This document shows, in pieces, positions 1 through 9,367 of a stretch of DNA of 64,000 nt (the first letter of the stretch is position 1; each line of letters starts with the position of its first letter). Source of the stretch: Phenylobacterium sp. Root1290 (GTDB lineage: Bacteria; Pseudomonadota; Alphaproteobacteria; Caulobacterales; Caulobacteraceae). A program made the translations under genes and the position numbers. Where the stretch lies: the NCBI RefSeq assembly GCF_001425305.1, contig NZ_LMEE01000005.1, positions 62,001 to 126,000 on the forward strand. Reading direction: 5' to 3'. The notes below the pieces were generated by a model, which was not told the DNA's origin, ran no database searches, and saw nothing but the letters and a program-made list of their open reading frames with translations.

Positions 1-566
1 AGGCGATCTCCGCGCTTGCCGAGGCCGGCCTGATCGAGCGCCGCCGCCGCGCGGGATCCTTTGTGGCCAGGCCGCGCGTTCACTCGGCCGTGCTCGACAT
101 TCCCGATCTCCGTTCGGAGATCGAGGGCCGCGGCCAGGACTATCGGTTCGAACTGATCTCGACGGTCCAGCGGGCGCCCGATGGCGTCGCCGAGGTCGAG
201 CTTGCGGGCGGCAGGACGCTGCTGGCCTTGCGCGGCGTGCACTATGCCGACGCGCGGCCCTTCGCCCTGGAAGACCGCTTGATCAGCCTGCGCGCAGCTC
301 CTGAGGCCGCGCGCGTCGACTTCGGCGAGATCTCGCCAGGCGCCTGGCTGCTCGAGCACATTCCTTGGACCGAGGCGGAGAACCGCATCGCAGCCATGTC
401 CGTCGATGCGGCGGACGCGCGCCTGCTGGCGATCCCGACGAAGACCGCCTGCCTTGCTGTCGAGCGCCGCACCTGGCGCGGCGGAGTCGGCGTCACACGG
501 GTCCGCCAGCTGTTTCCGGGCGAAGCCTATGACCTCGTCGCGCGCTTCGGACCATCGCGCGGATGA
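1..566 (+). CDS. hutC: Histidine utilisation repressor HutC, C-terminal part (5' truncated)
   Basis: GntR/HutC-family repressor cut by the left edge of the window. The reading frame is open from base 3, giving the last recognition part of the winged helix (ALAEAGLIERRRRAGSFVA), followed by a complete UTRA effector domain. Conserved HutC stretches are visible: RPFALEDRLI, PGAWLLEHIPWTEAENRI and the C-terminal RRTWR. HutC proteins repress histidine degradation genes and release DNA on binding urocanate; that role is inferred from family similarity, and no hut enzyme is visible here because upstream sequence is missing. The stop overlaps the start of the PP2C gene (ATGA), so the two are probably translated together. 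Confidence 0.85.
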   Translation, partial: AISALAEAGLIERRRRAGSFVARPRVHSAVLDIPDLRSEIEGRGQDYRFELISTVQRAPDGVAEVELAGGRTLLALRGVHYADARPFALEDRLISLRAAPEAARVDFGEISPGAWLLEHIPWTEAENRIAAMSVDAADARLLAIPTKTACLAVERRTWRGGVGVTRVRQLFPGEAYDLVARFGPSRG

Positions 567-1399
567 CGCCGAAGATCATCGAGTCGCTGTCGCAGCCCGG
601 CAGCCGCAACAACGAGGACCTTTGCGGCGGCGTCGGCGGCTGCGTCTGGGTCATGGACGGCGCGACGGGCCTCTGGCCCACGCAGCGCCTCGCAGGCGCC
701 AGCGACGCGGCCTGGCTTGTGGCGGAGCTGGACGCCGCGCTGGGATCGCTCGACAGCGCCAACGCTGATTGGGCCCCGCTGCTGGCCTCCGCGGCGGCGC
801 GGGCGCACGAAAAGGCCGCGGCCATCTGCGACCTCGCCGGCTGCGCGCCCTTCGAGCTTCCGTCCGCCAGCTTCGTCGCGGTGCGTGCGCAGGGGGAGGA
901 GGTCGAGTTCGCCAACCTCGGCGACTGCATCCTGCTCTGGCGGGGGCTCGGCGGCCGTGCGCAGCGGTTCGGATCTTGCGGCGTGACCCGCCTGGATGCA
1001 GATCTTGCGGCGGCCTTCGCGACAGGGCTCGCGCAAGGGCTGCCGCTGGATGACCTTCGCCAGGCGCAGACCGCGATGGCGCGGCGCCATCGGACGCTGA
1101 TGAACACGCCGGAGGGCTACTGGATCCTCGACCTGTCGGGGATCGGAACACCCCACGTGCAGACGGCGCGGGTCAGGGGGCCTGCGCAAGTCATGCTCAT
1201 GTCTGACGGGTTCTATCGCCTGGTCGATGTCTTCGGGCGATATGACGACGACAGCCTGATGGAGGCCGCCAGAACCCGCGGGCTCGCGCCGCTCTATGAC
1301 GAACTGCGCGCGATGGAGGATGCCGATCCTGATGGCGTCGATCGGCCCAGGGGCAAGCCGCGCGACGATGCGACGGCGGTGGTGATCGACTTTTCCTGA
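563..1399 (+). CDS. PP2C-family serine/threonine protein phosphatase
   Basis: A 278-residue PPM/PP2C-type metal-dependent phosphatase domain and nothing else. Metal-binding motifs are in family order: SRNNEDLC (residues 12-19), VWVMDGATG (about 29-37), the central NLGDCILLW, the late [11 protein letters not shown] and the C-terminal [10 protein letters not shown]. There is no membrane segment, so it should be cytoplasmic. Its ATG overlaps the stop of hutC by 4 nt, a strong sign of translational coupling. What it dephosphorylates is not evident; pairing with a HutC-type repressor is unusual. The N-terminus is short compared with sensor-linked PP2C proteins, so no signal-input domain is present. 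Confidence 0.82.
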   Translation: MTPKIIESLSQPGSRNNEDLCGGVGGCVWVMDGATGLWPTQRLAGASDAAWLVAELDAALGSLDSANADWAPLLASAAARAHEKAAAICDLAGCAPFELPSASFVAVRAQGEEVEFANLGDCILLWRGLGGRAQRFGSCGVTRLDADLAAAFATGLAQGLPLDDLRQAQTAMARRHRTLMNTPEGYWILDLSGIGTPHVQTARVRGPAQVMLMSDGFYRLVDVFGRYDDDSLMEAARTRGLAPLYDELRAMEDADPDGVDRPRGKPRDDATAVVIDFS

Positions 1400-1436
1400 C
1401 CTTGCCAACGTCTCCGCTGCGCGCGAAGTCGCAGGC

Positions 1437-2876
1437 ATGACGACGCTTCTCTGGTTCCGCAGCGACCTTCGCCTGGCCGACAATCCCGCCCTTGCCGCGG
1501 CGCTTGAGCAGGGCGGCCCGGTCGTGCCCGTCTTCGTGCTCGACGACGAGGACGCCGGCCAGTGGAAGGCGGGGCGCGCTTCGCGGTGGTGGCTGCACCA
1601 CTCGCTCCAATCCCTGGCTCGCGACCTGGAGGCGCGAGGCTCGCGGTTGGTCCTGCGGCGCGGCCGAGCCGCGGCCGAGATCGAACGGCTGGCCGGGGAG
1701 CTGCAGGCGAGCTCGGTCGTCTGGAACCGGTGCTACGAGCCGTGGGCCACGGCCCGCGACGAGCGCTTGAAGGCGACGCTCAAGACCAAGGGCGTCTCGG
1801 TGCGCAGCTTCAACGCCATGCTGCTCCGCGAGCCATGGGAGGTGATGAGCGGCAAGGGCGAGCCCTATCGCGTCTTCACCCCCTTCTGGAAAGCGCTGCG
1901 CGCGGGCCTGCAGCTTCCCGCCGCCGTCGCCGCGCCCGCCGGGATACCGGCGCCCGCAGAGTGGCCGCGCAGCGACGCGCTCGCCGAATGGGCGCTGCTT
2001 CCGTCGCGTCCGGACTGGGCCGGAGGTTTGCGCGCGGCCTGGACCCCGGGGGAAGCAGGGGCTCTGGAGCGGCTGGACGCCTTTGCCGGTCCCCTCAGCC
2101 TGCAATACGGAGAAGCGCGCAATCTGCCGGGCCGCGAAGGCACCTCGCGCCTGTCGCCGCACCTCCATTTCGGTGAGATCGGACCCCGACAGGTCTGGCG
2201 CGCGCAGACGGCCGCCGCGCTCGCCGAAACCGGTGATCTGATGCCGTCGGGCGTGGAGGTGTATCTGTCCGAGATCGCCTGGCGCGAGTTCTCCCACCAT
2301 CTGCTGTTCCACACGCCGACCTTGCCGGACCGGCCGTTGCGGCCGGACTTCGCGGATTTCCCCTGGAGGCGCGACCCCGACGGGCTGGCCGCCTGGACGC
2401 GCGGCCTGACCGGCTATCCGATCGTCGACGCCGGGATGCGCCAGCTCTGGGCGACCGGCTGGATGCACAACCGCGTGCGGATGATCGTCGCCTCGTTCTT
2501 GATCAAGGACCTGCTAGTGGACTGGCGCGCCGGCCAAGCCTGGTTCTGGGACACGCTGGTGGACGCCGACCTCGCCAACAACGCCGCCAGCTGGCAGTGG
2601 GTGGCCGGCTCGGGCGCGGACGCTTCGCCATACTTCCGGGTGTTCAATCCGGTCACCCAGGGCGAGAAGTTCGACCCGGACGGCGCCTATGTCCGTCGCT
2701 GGGCGCCCGAGCTCGCCGGCTTGCCGGACAAGCTTCTGCACGCGCCGTGGAAGGCCACGCCGCTGGAGCTGGCCGACGCTGGCGTCCGGCTTGGCGTCGA
2801 CTACCCGGCGCCCATTGTCGACCACGCCGTGGCGCGTGAGCGCGCGCTGGAGGCGTACGCCTCGATCCGCGGCTAA
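1437..2876 (+). CDS. phrB: Deoxyribodipyrimidine photolyase
   Basis: Class I CPD photolyase of 479 aa, which repairs UV-induced cyclobutane pyrimidine dimers using reduced FAD and visible light. The N-terminal antenna domain begins [18 protein letters not shown], typical of the family. The FAD-binding C-terminal half shows [41 protein letters not shown] (about residues 326-345) and [13 protein letters not shown] (about 377-390). Length matches the family. It follows the PP2C gene by 37 nt on the same strand. Its stop codon overlaps the stop of the convergent gene that ends at 2873. A cryptochrome-like role is possible but the motif set favours a repair enzyme. Confidence 0.93.
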   Translation: MTTLLWFRSDLRLADNPALAAALEQGGPVVPVFVLDDEDAGQWKAGRASRWWLHHSLQSLARDLEARGSRLVLRRGRAAAEIERLAGELQASSVVWNRCYEPWATARDERLKATLKTKGVSVRSFNAMLLREPWEVMSGKGEPYRVFTPFWKALRAGLQLPAAVAAPAGIPAPAEWPRSDALAEWALLPSRPDWAGGLRAAWTPGEAGALERLDAFAGPLSLQYGEARNLPGREGTSRLSPHLHFGEIGPRQVWRAQTAAALAETGDLMPSGVEVYLSEIAWREFSHHLLFHTPTLPDRPLRPDFADFPWRRDPDGLAAWTRGLTGYPIVDAGMRQLWATGWMHNRVRMIVASFLIKDLLVDWRAGQAWFWDTLVDADLANNAASWQWVAGSGADASPYFRVFNPVTQGEKFDPDGAYVRRWAPELAGLPDKLLHAPWKATPLELADAGVRLGVDYPAPIVDHAVARERALEAYASIRG

Positions 2877-3721
2877 CGGACGGCCGCGACGTCGCGCTGC
2901 ACCTTCTCCCAATCGGTCATGTAGACGGCGGCGATGAGCCGCCCGAGCGGCTCGGTGGTCGGCGTGCGTTTGTCCCATGCGGCCAGGTTTTCGTGCCGCG
3001 CGCCCGACACGCGCACGAGGATCGGCCGATTTCCGGGACCTCCAAGCCACGATGAGTCGTGCGCCAGTGCGCGGGCGAGGGCATGGCTGTCGAACTCTGC
3101 GGGCTGCGGCTTGTCCGAGACGAACAGCGCCATCGTCGTGCCCGCGTTCAGCGCCTGAAGCCGGCCTTGCGGCGGCGCGGCCGCAACCACACTGCGGCGC
3201 GCGATGAAGTCGTAGGGGTTGAGCATGACCTCCAGCACCGCCCCCTCCAGCCAAGGCGTCACATAGCGGCCGTTCTTCTGGATCGTCTTCGGATCGTCCT
3301 TCAGGATCCGTTTGGCGCGAAAGGTCAGGTTCGCCGTCACCGGCAGCACGCCTTCCTCCTCGGTCTGCGCGCGGCTGATGTTGATCGCCACGTCCAGGCT
3401 CGCGCCGTGGATGTCGGCCAGCGAGGGTTGGCTCATCAGCGCCTTGAAGACCACATCGAGGCGGCGGCGCAGCAGGTCCGCCTGGGGCGCGGGCAGTTTT
3501 CCCCCATAGACGCCGTGGACGAACATCGCCGGCGCGGCCGGATAGGCGCCTGGCGCGGTTTCAGACGCGTCGATCCCCAGCGTCGAGCCGGGTCCATGGC
3601 TACGCCAGTACTTCAGCAGGTGCGGCGGAGCATGCTTGTCGGTGGGCAGGGTCTGGGCCGCCGCCGTCGCGCCGGACAGGGCCAGCAGGGCGATGGCGGC
3701 GGGGATCAGCAAGCGGCGCAT
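2873..3721 (-). CDS. Secreted hypothetical protein
   Basis: I do not recognise this 282-aa protein. It begins with a clear signal peptide, MRRLLIPAAIALLALSGATAAAQ, so export to the periplasm is expected. The rest is soluble and mixed in composition with no cysteine pairs or repeats that I can name. A longer reading from an upstream start (3751) would add ten residues before the signal and is less likely. The gene converges on phrB and their stop codons overlap (CTAA at 2873-2876). It is followed on the same strand, upstream at 3823, by the nitrobindin-like gene, but the 100-nt gap does not prove an operon. Confidence 0.7.
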   Translation of the reverse strand: MRRLLIPAAIALLALSGATAAAQTLPTDKHAPPHLLKYWRSHGPGSTLGIDASETAPGAYPAAPAMFVHGVYGGKLPAPQADLLRRRLDVVFKALMSQPSLADIHGASLDVAINISRAQTEEEGVLPVTANLTFRAKRILKDDPKTIQKNGRYVTPWLEGAVLEVMLNPYDFIARRSVVAAAPPQGRLQALNAGTTMALFVSDKPQPAEFDSHALARALAHDSSWLGGPGNRPILVRVSGARHENLAAWDKRTPTTEPLGRLIAAVYMTDWEKVQRDVAAVR

Positions 3722-3822
3722 GTCGGGCTCCTTCGAAGGCCCGCGCCCCATGCCTCAATCCCGCGCCGTCTGCGCGCGCCCGTCGCCCAAGCGCGCCGCC
3801 GCGTCGCTGAAACGCGCCGCGC

Positions 3823-4467
3823 CTAAAGGTCCAGCCCGCTCTCGCGCCGCATCAGCGGATTTCCGGTCGGCTCGGCCACCCGGATCAGGGTGTTGCGGTC
3901 GCGATGCCGGAACAGCCCCTCCTGGCCGCGCACAGCCAGCATCGTGTCGGAGACGTAGCTCCAGCTTCCATCGCCGTGGAAGGTGATCTCAAGCTGGTAG
4001 CTGTCGGTCCGGAAGGCGTGCTCGAGGAAGGCGGTCGAGCTGATCCCGTGCTGCGTGTCGCCGCGCGTCGCCTTCACCACGATGCCGGTGTCGGTGGCGC
4101 CGCCGCCGGCCAGCGCCGTCTGCCCGCGAGGGATCGCCAGCGACTGCAGGATCAGGCCGGTGGCGGCTTCGTACAGCCAGTATCCGACCTGATCGTGGAA
4201 GGTCGTTTCCTCGTCCACCGCGATCACGCGCACATGGTAGCGCAGCCCATAGAACAGCTGTGGCCCGTTGGCCTGCGGATCGATCGGCCGCATGACGATG
4301 CGCTCGACATACTCGCGTTGCTCGGGTCCGTCGGCCTTGGGGTTCACGTCCACCCCCTTGCGGCCTTCCCAGACGCCGGCCAGCCGCCGCAGCGGCCCCA
4401 GGTTCGCCAGGCCGTCAGGATCCACGTCCGCCGGCTCGGTGAAGATGTCGTCGGGGAACGGATTCAC
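3823..4467 (-). CDS. Heme-binding beta-barrel (nitrobindin/THAP4-like) protein
   Basis: A 214-aa cytoplasmic protein resembling the FABP-like nitrobindin family, whose members form a ten-stranded barrel binding ferric heme. The family hallmark LAGVWEGRKG (about residues 28-37) and the glutamate-rich REYVERI follow near the N-terminus. Further strands such as FHDQVGYWLYE and GSWSYVSDTML fit the fold. Whether a heme ligand histidine is kept cannot be settled without alignment, and some family members of this subtype bind other hydrophobic ligands. There is no signal peptide. It is flanked by unrelated secreted proteins. Confidence 0.65.
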   Translation of the reverse strand: MNPFPDDIFTEPADVDPDGLANLGPLRRLAGVWEGRKGVDVNPKADGPEQREYVERIVMRPIDPQANGPQLFYGLRYHVRVIAVDEETTFHDQVGYWLYEAATGLILQSLAIPRGQTALAGGGATDTGIVVKATRGDTQHGISSTAFLEHAFRTDSYQLEITFHGDGSWSYVSDTMLAVRGQEGLFRHRDRNTLIRVAEPTGNPLMRRESGLDL

Positions 4468-4535
4468 GGGCGCCCTCCTTGCGTCTGTGGTGTGGGCTCA
4501 GCCATGCCAAGGGCCGCCGGCCGCGGTCAAGCGTG

Positions 4536-6083
4536 CTACCGCGTCTTCGGCACCGGCGGCGGATAAAGCGGGGTCAGCGTCCGTCGCACGTCATTGGCGT
4601 CCAGCACCCGCCATGCCGCCTGCCGATAGGGTTCGGGCAGGTTCGAGCGATCGACGAAAGCGACGTCCAGTTCAGTCGAGTACCCCGTGGGGACCGCCGC
4701 GCCGGGGATGTTGTTGTAGGTTGTCGCGAAGGTGTGGTGAAAGTCGCGGCGTTCGATGATCACGATCCCGTCGCGGCCGGCTGCGGCCGCCAGTTCGGCC
4801 GCGCGCAACAGCGCCATTTCCTCGCCGACAGCGGCCGAGCCCAGGCGCAGGCGCATCCGCACGGTCGTCAGGCCGCTCTTTGAATCGGTACGCTCCCGAT
4901 AGCCTTCGACGTCGTCCTCGGCCGGGCCCCAGAAGGTCCCCTTCGCCGGCTTGTAGGCAGGGATGAGCCCGGCCACGTCCGAATCCGGCAGCTGGTTCAG
5001 GATCACCCTGAGTTCCTCCTCGGGTCGATCGAACGGCCGCGGCGAGGTGGACGTCTTGGCTACCTTGCCGAAGGCCGCTTCGGCCTTGTCCAGCGCCGTT
5101 CCACCCTGGATCGCCATCTCCTGGTTCAACAGCGCAGCCAGTTCCGGCAGGTACTTGGACTTGACCGGATAGCCGTTGGCCATGAACGGTGGAGTCGTCG
5201 CCGCGGCGCTGGCCAGGCGCGCCCGACCGCCGTCCATGGCTGCTCGCGCTTCGGCCGTCCGCCCAAGGCCGTCCATCGCGATGGCGTACATTCCGGTGCG
5301 CGCGGCCCAGTAGACCTCGCCCACCGCGCGGTTCTTCAGGTCCTGTTCGACGATCTGGAAGGGCCAGCGCTGGCTGTCGAAGGTCTTGGGCGGCGACAGC
5401 TGCGGATAGAGAGCGATCGCGTCGGCGAAGCGGCCGTCCTGCATCTCGGTCAGAAACAGCAGGTCGATATCCGACGGGTCCAGCCGGCCCCGCGCGTGCA
5501 GGGCGTCGTCTACGTCCTTGCGGTCGCTCGCGCGCGCCATAATCAGCGCCGAGGCCAGGGTTGGTGATCGCAGGTAAGGGCGCTGGTCCCCCGCCTTCTG
5601 GGCCAGGGCTCGAGCCGCCGGCTTGTCGCCCGCCAGCAGATAGGCGTAGGCACGCGCCAGTTCGATCCCAAGCTTCAACCCGCGCTGATAGTAGGGATCG
5701 TCGGGCGACCTCACCGCCGCCTCGGCTCGGTCCAGGTCCGCCAGCGCGCCGGCGGCGTCGCCAGCGGACAGCCTGTGGATCGCGCGGCTCTTCAGCAGGT
5801 TCGCGCGCCGTTGCCAGTACGCCTCGGCCAGTTCGGGACGGGCCAGGACAGCGTCGCATGCCGCGATTGCGTCCGGGCTCGCAGGCGGGTTCTGGCGCAG
5901 CGGCGGCGGCGCCTGTGTCGTCAGGCCCACGAAGCTGTAGTTGTCCAGCGTTATGCCGTCCGTCTTCTTCGTGGCCTCGCTGAAGCCGTCGCACTCCTGC
6001 CACTGGCTCATCGACAGAGGTTGGGCCAAAGCCGGCCCGCCGAGCCCCGCGCCAAGCGCGGCCGCCGCCAATAGAATCTTCAT
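4536..6083 (-). CDS. Secreted tetratricopeptide-like hypothetical protein
   Basis: A 515-aa protein with a cleavable signal peptide (MKILLAAAALGAGLGGPALAQ). The start at 6083 is chosen over 6122 because a strong ribosome-binding site, GGGGGGAGAAG, sits just upstream and the signal peptide begins there. The region around residues 60-140 is rich in short alanine helices (AYWQRRANLLKSRAIHRLSA, GALADLDRAEAAV) like TPR units. The C-terminal part (about 380-515) looks globular, with ELDVAFVDRSNLPEPYRQAA. I cannot assign a function; a periplasmic scaffold or lipid/peptide-handling role would be speculation. Confidence 0.65.
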   Translation of the reverse strand: MKILLAAAALGAGLGGPALAQPLSMSQWQECDGFSEATKKTDGITLDNYSFVGLTTQAPPPLRQNPPASPDAIAACDAVLARPELAEAYWQRRANLLKSRAIHRLSAGDAAGALADLDRAEAAVRSPDDPYYQRGLKLGIELARAYAYLLAGDKPAARALAQKAGDQRPYLRSPTLASALIMARASDRKDVDDALHARGRLDPSDIDLLFLTEMQDGRFADAIALYPQLSPPKTFDSQRWPFQIVEQDLKNRAVGEVYWAARTGMYAIAMDGLGRTAEARAAMDGGRARLASAAATTPPFMANGYPVKSKYLPELAALLNQEMAIQGGTALDKAEAAFGKVAKTSTSPRPFDRPEEELRVILNQLPDSDVAGLIPAYKPAKGTFWGPAEDDVEGYRERTDSKSGLTTVRMRLRLGSAAVGEEMALLRAAELAAAAGRDGIVIIERRDFHHTFATTYNNIPGAAVPTGYSTELDVAFVDRSNLPEPYRQAAWRVLDANDVRRTLTPLYPPPVPKTR

Positions 6084-6117
6084 CCGACTTCTCCCCCCGG
6101 ACGCACTTCGTAATCGT

Positions 6118-6145
6118 CTCATAGGTGCCTGTGCTCAACTATGAG
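6118..6145. promoter_or_regulatory. Small inverted repeat between divergent genes
   Basis: CTCATAG at 6118-6124 is mirrored by CTATGAG at 6139-6145 with a 14-nt spacer. It lies in the 140-nt gap between the divergently transcribed TPR-like and GFA genes, where an operator would be expected. It could equally be chance; no regulator is adjacent. Confidence 0.2.
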
Positions 6146-6223
6146 CAAAAGTCCCTCGCATTGGAGACCCGGCGCGAAGCTGCCATAACCGGCGCCTCGA
6201 AACATAGAGGGCGGAGAGCGATC

Positions 6224-6679
6224 ATGGGCGAGTTCACGCGGGACGGCGGCTGCCGTTGCGGCCAGGTGCGGTTCACGATCTCCGCGCCGCCGCTGATCAC
6301 CATGGCCTGCCACTGCACCGGCTGCCAGAAGATGACTTCCAGCGCCTTTTCGCTCAGCGTGCTGACCACCAGCGCCGGTTTCGCTGTCACCGAGGGCGAG
6401 CCTGTTATCGGCGGCCTGCACGGCGCTACGCGGCACTTCTTCTGTCCACACTGCAAGAGCTGGATGTTCACCCGCCCGGACGGGGCCGATCACCTGGTCA
6501 ATGTGCGCACGACCTTGCTCGACGACCCGAGCGGCCTTGACCCCTACATGGAGACCATGACCGCCGAGAAACTGCCGTGGGCGGTCACCCCGGCCGTCGC
6601 CAGCTTCGAAGGGTTTCCGCCGGTCGAGGCGTACGGTCCGCTGATGGCGAAGTTCGCCGCCGGCCGCGCCGAGGCCTGA
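6224..6679 (+). CDS. GFA family (glutathione-dependent formaldehyde-activating-like) protein
   Basis: A 151-aa CENP-V/GFA-type zinc protein. Zinc-site cysteines follow the family pattern: GGCRCGQVRF near the N-terminus, CHCTGCQK (about residues 27-34) and FFCPHCKSWMFTR (about 67-79). The start at 6224 is preferred over in-frame upstream starts because it follows the purine-rich GAGGGCGGAGAG and places the first zinc motif near the N-terminus, as in relatives. The family name comes from Gfa, which speeds adduct formation between glutathione and formaldehyde, but most members have no proven reaction, so only the fold is assigned with confidence. A second member lies at 63458-63862. Confidence 0.85.
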   Translation: MGEFTRDGGCRCGQVRFTISAPPLITMACHCTGCQKMTSSAFSLSVLTTSAGFAVTEGEPVIGGLHGATRHFFCPHCKSWMFTRPDGADHLVNVRTTLLDDPSGLDPYMETMTAEKLPWAVTPAVASFEGFPPVEAYGPLMAKFAAGRAEA

Positions 6680-6682
6680 CCG

Positions 6683-7699
6683 CTACTTCGTCCCGATCAC
6701 CATGGAGTCGGGGCCGGCCAGCGGCTGCACGATCGCCTCGCGGAACCCGGCCTCCTTCATCCAGCCGACGCAGTCGGCGCCGGTGTAGTCGAAGCCGCCG
6801 TTGGTCTCGATCAGCATGTTCAGGCTCATCAGCAGGCCAAAGGCGTTGTGCCGCCGCTCGTCGTCGATGATCGCGTCATAGACGATCAGCCGCCCGCCGT
6901 CGGGCAGGGCGGCATAGGCCTTGGCCAGCAGGGCGCGCTTCTGGTCCAGGTTCCAGTCGTGCAGGATGTGGCCCATGATGATGACGTCCGCGGCCGGTAG
7001 TCCGCCTGCGAAGAAATCGCCGGCCTCGAAGCGCACGCGGCCCTCCAGGCCCTTTTCCTTCACATAGGCCTCGAACACCGGCTGCACGGCCGGCAGGTCG
7101 AAGCCGATGGCCGCCAGGTGCGGATGCGCCGCCGCGATCGCCGCGGTCGCGCCGCCCTGGGCGCAGCCGACGTCCACGAACGACGCCGCCTCCTTCCAGG
7201 GAAACAGCTCGGCCATCGCCAGCGCCGCCGGCAGGCTGACCCCGGTCATGCCGCGCAGGAAGCTCTCCAGGATCACCGGGTCGGCGTAGATGGCGCCGAA
7301 CAGGTCCTCGCCCCCGTCTTTGGCCTCGTTCTGCGGCTGGCCGGTCTGCAGCGCCTCGGTCAGCCCGTCCCAGAAGCGGTAGAGCCGCTTGTTGGCCATC
7401 TCCAGGATGCCGCCCACATAGGACGGCTTGGCCTTGTCCAGGAACAGGCCCGTCTCCGGCGTATTGGCGTAGAGCCCGTCCTCGCCACGCTCCAGGACCC
7501 CCAGCGCCACCAAGGCGTCGAGGAAGTCGCGGGCCGAGCGCGGGTGCAGCTTCAGCTGCCTGGTGAGCTCATCGAGCGATCGCGGCCCCCCGCCCAGGGC
7601 GGTGAACACGCCGAGCTCGACGGCGCTGAGCAGGGCCTTGGAGCCCCAGAACCCCCACCCCAGCTGCATGATCTTTTCGGGCGTGCGCGCATCGCTCAT
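6683..7699 (-). CDS. SAM-dependent O-methyltransferase (acetylserotonin/hydroxyneurosporene type)
   Basis: A 338-aa class I methyltransferase with an N-terminal winged-helix dimerisation domain (about residues 15-95) and a Rossmann catalytic domain. The SAM-binding loop is VDVGCAQGG, and the late motif [16 protein letters not shown] matches the HDW catalytic region of plant-type small-molecule O-methyltransferases. The start at 7699 is supported by GGAGG about 6 nt upstream; a longer reading to 7801 adds low-complexity residues without homology. The substrate is unknown: relatives methylate quinones, carotenoid intermediates or phenolics. It converges tail to tail with the GFA gene, 3 nt apart. 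Confidence 0.85.
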   Translation of the reverse strand: MSDARTPEKIMQLGWGFWGSKALLSAVELGVFTALGGGPRSLDELTRQLKLHPRSARDFLDALVALGVLERGEDGLYANTPETGLFLDKAKPSYVGGILEMANKRLYRFWDGLTEALQTGQPQNEAKDGGEDLFGAIYADPVILESFLRGMTGVSLPAALAMAELFPWKEAASFVDVGCAQGGATAAIAAAHPHLAAIGFDLPAVQPVFEAYVKEKGLEGRVRFEAGDFFAGGLPAADVIIMGHILHDWNLDQKRALLAKAYAALPDGGRLIVYDAIIDDERRHNAFGLLMSLNMLIETNGGFDYTGADCVGWMKEAGFREAIVQPLAGPDSMVIGTK

Positions 7700-7938
7700 C
7701 GGTAGCCTCCCTGGCCATGCCGGCACGCTCGGCGTCGGAGAGCATGCTGCGTCCGAGCCGTCACGCTTTGAGACAGGCGACCTTTCGCTGCCTCGGCGCA
7801 CCGCCGCTTCGATATGACACGACCGGCCGGCGGTTTCACAACAATGTTCGGCGAACTCAGAACGTGACCGCTCCGCAAGCTAGCGGCTAAACTCCAGTCG
7901 GGCGCAGTGTTCCAGCGCGCCCCGGAATGGAGCGACCC

Positions 7939-8295
7939 ATGCGCGTCTTGCTGATCGCAGCCTTCTTGGCCCTCGCGTCCACCGCCAGCGCAGAGTCTCC
8001 AGGGTGCAGGACGCTGCCCGACGGAGGTTGGCGTTGCACGGAAGCCGACGGCCATGTCCGCGAGCGCCGGCCCCTTGAAGGCGGCGGCGGCGCGCGCACG
8101 ACCTCGACCGATCCGCGAAGCTGGGGAACCAGCGACGGGCATGGCCGGGGCATTACGCCGCCCGACGCCATAATCCGCAACTCGCCGATCTTGCGGCGCG
8201 AGGCCTGGGGCCGGGTCGCCGATCCCTGGGAGCCGCGCGCAACGGCGCCTCAGGCTCCGGGCGGCTGGCGCGCCCCACGCCCCCCGGCGCCCTAG
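7939..8295 (+). CDS. Small secreted hypothetical protein
   Basis: A 118-aa protein starting with a signal peptide (MRVLLIAAFLALASTASAES). After cleavage, a short cysteine pair, CRTLPDGGWRC, precedes a glycine-, arginine- and proline-rich tail with no recognisable domain. The start at 7939 is preferred because GGAG lies 8 nt upstream inside an alternative 5' extension beginning at 7927. It ends one base before the convergent DUF1801 gene. Probably periplasmic; function unknown. Confidence 0.6.
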   Translation: MRVLLIAAFLALASTASAESPGCRTLPDGGWRCTEADGHVRERRPLEGGGGARTTSTDPRSWGTSDGHGRGITPPDAIIRNSPILRREAWGRVADPWEPRATAPQAPGGWRAPRPPAP

Positions 8296-8296
8296 G

Positions 8297-8743
8297 CTAC
8301 GGCGTCCAGCCGGGCAGGGCGGCGGCCTGCTTGATCCAGCTGATCATCTGCGCCTCGTCCAGGTCGTCGTCCTCATAGATGTCGATCCAGCGCGACTCGC
8401 CGCTCTTGGGCGTCCCGCCCGGCGGGATCGGCTTCAGCGACTTGCCGTCGAAGAAGGTGACTTTGACGTAGCGGGTGAGGACGTGGAACGACACGAACCA
8501 GCCCTTGCCTTCGGCCCCATAGAACGGCGAGTTCCAGCGGACCGCCTTGCGCACGTCCGGCGCGGCCTCCGCGATCAGGGCGTCCAGCCGTCGGCCCAGA
8601 TCGCTCTTCCAGCCCGGCATCGCGGCGATATAGGCCTGCACCGGCGCATCGCCGTCGCCCTTGGGGATCTGGGGGTTGCCGCCCGACAGCAGCTTGACGG
8701 GGGCCGGCGTCTCATCGGCCTTGTTCGACGTTTCGCGCGCCAT
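8297..8743 (-). CDS. DUF1801 domain protein
   Basis: A 148-aa protein matching the DUF1801 (YdhG-like) family: ALIAEAAPDVRKAVRWNSPFY is split here between residues 55 and 75, followed by FVSFHVLTRYVKVTFFDG and the LPPGG-like IPPGGTPKSGE. The N-terminal 35 residues are a polar extension. Members are small cytoplasmic proteins of unknown role with an Ada-like or PhnB-neighbour distribution; no enzymatic residues can be named. It is the last gene before the tyrosine cluster and has no obvious partner. Confidence 0.78.
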   Translation of the reverse strand: MARETSNKADETPAPVKLLSGGNPQIPKGDGDAPVQAYIAAMPGWKSDLGRRLDALIAEAAPDVRKAVRWNSPFYGAEGKGWFVSFHVLTRYVKVTFFDGKSLKPIPPGGTPKSGESRWIDIYEDDDLDEAQMISWIKQAAALPGWTP

Positions 8744-8782
8744 GCGTCGCCTCCTGCTGCGCCTAGGGCGCTTTCCGATCGC

Positions 8783-9265
8783 TCAGACCGGCATCGCCGT
8801 GGTGTACTTCACCTGGTTCAACGCGAAGTGCGAGGCCGCCGTCGCCACGTTCGGGTGGTTCAGCACCACGCCCATCAGGAACCGTTCGTAGCCCGCCACG
8901 TCGGAGACGACCACGCGCATCAGATAGTCCCACTCGCCGGACATGGAGTGGCATTCCATGATCTCAGGCCGCGTGCGCAGGAAGGACTCGAACTCCTGGC
9001 GCTGCGCTGTCGCGTGGGACTTCATGCGCAGCTGGCACATGACGTTCACGCCGCGGCCGACCCGCTCGGCGTCGACCAGCCGAACCGCTTCGCGCAGCAC
9101 GCCGGCCGCCTCCAGCGCCTTGATCCTGCGCCAGCAAGAGGCCGGCGACGCGCCGACCTGCTCAGCCAGCACGGCATGACTCTGGGAGGCGTCCGCCTGT
9201 AGCGCGCGGAGCAACTTCCGGTCGATCTCGTCGAGCTGATGCGTCTCTTTCATGAACTGGCCCAT
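8783..9265 (-). CDS. Lrp/AsnC-family transcriptional regulator
   Basis: A 160-aa feast/famine regulator. The N-terminal helix-turn-helix begins LDEIDRKLLRALQADA and includes GASPASCWRRIKALEAAGVL, followed by a C-terminal RAM/AsnC ligand domain (MECHSMSGEWDYLMRVVVSD). It is divergent from the tyrosine degradation operon, so it is likely to be its amino-acid-responsive regulator (inference). Two starts are possible, 9265 and 9253; the later one leaves room between the coding region and the 18-bp palindrome that directly abuts base 9265. A paralogue with the same layout stands next to putA at 50144. Confidence 0.9.
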   Translation of the reverse strand: MGQFMKETHQLDEIDRKLLRALQADASQSHAVLAEQVGASPASCWRRIKALEAAGVLREAVRLVDAERVGRGVNVMCQLRMKSHATAQRQEFESFLRTRPEIMECHSMSGEWDYLMRVVVSDVAGYERFLMGVVLNHPNVATAASHFALNQVKYTTAMPV

Positions 9266-9283
9266 TGGTGAAACGTTTCACCA
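9266..9283. promoter_or_regulatory. Perfect 18-bp palindrome, candidate operator of the tyrosine operon
   Basis: TGGTGAAACGTTTCACCA is a perfect dyad in the gap between the Lrp-type regulator and the aminotransferase gene, 84 nt upstream of the latter's ATG. Its size and place fit a dimer binding site for the adjacent regulator, acting on both directions. Binding is inferred only from position and symmetry. Confidence 0.6.
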
Positions 9284-9367
9284 GATGATCGCCAAAACGC
9301 CGCGAGATTGAAAGCCGTTCATCGCCGGCAGCGCGTAACTTTCTTCGCAACTGAAGGAGGACGCTGC

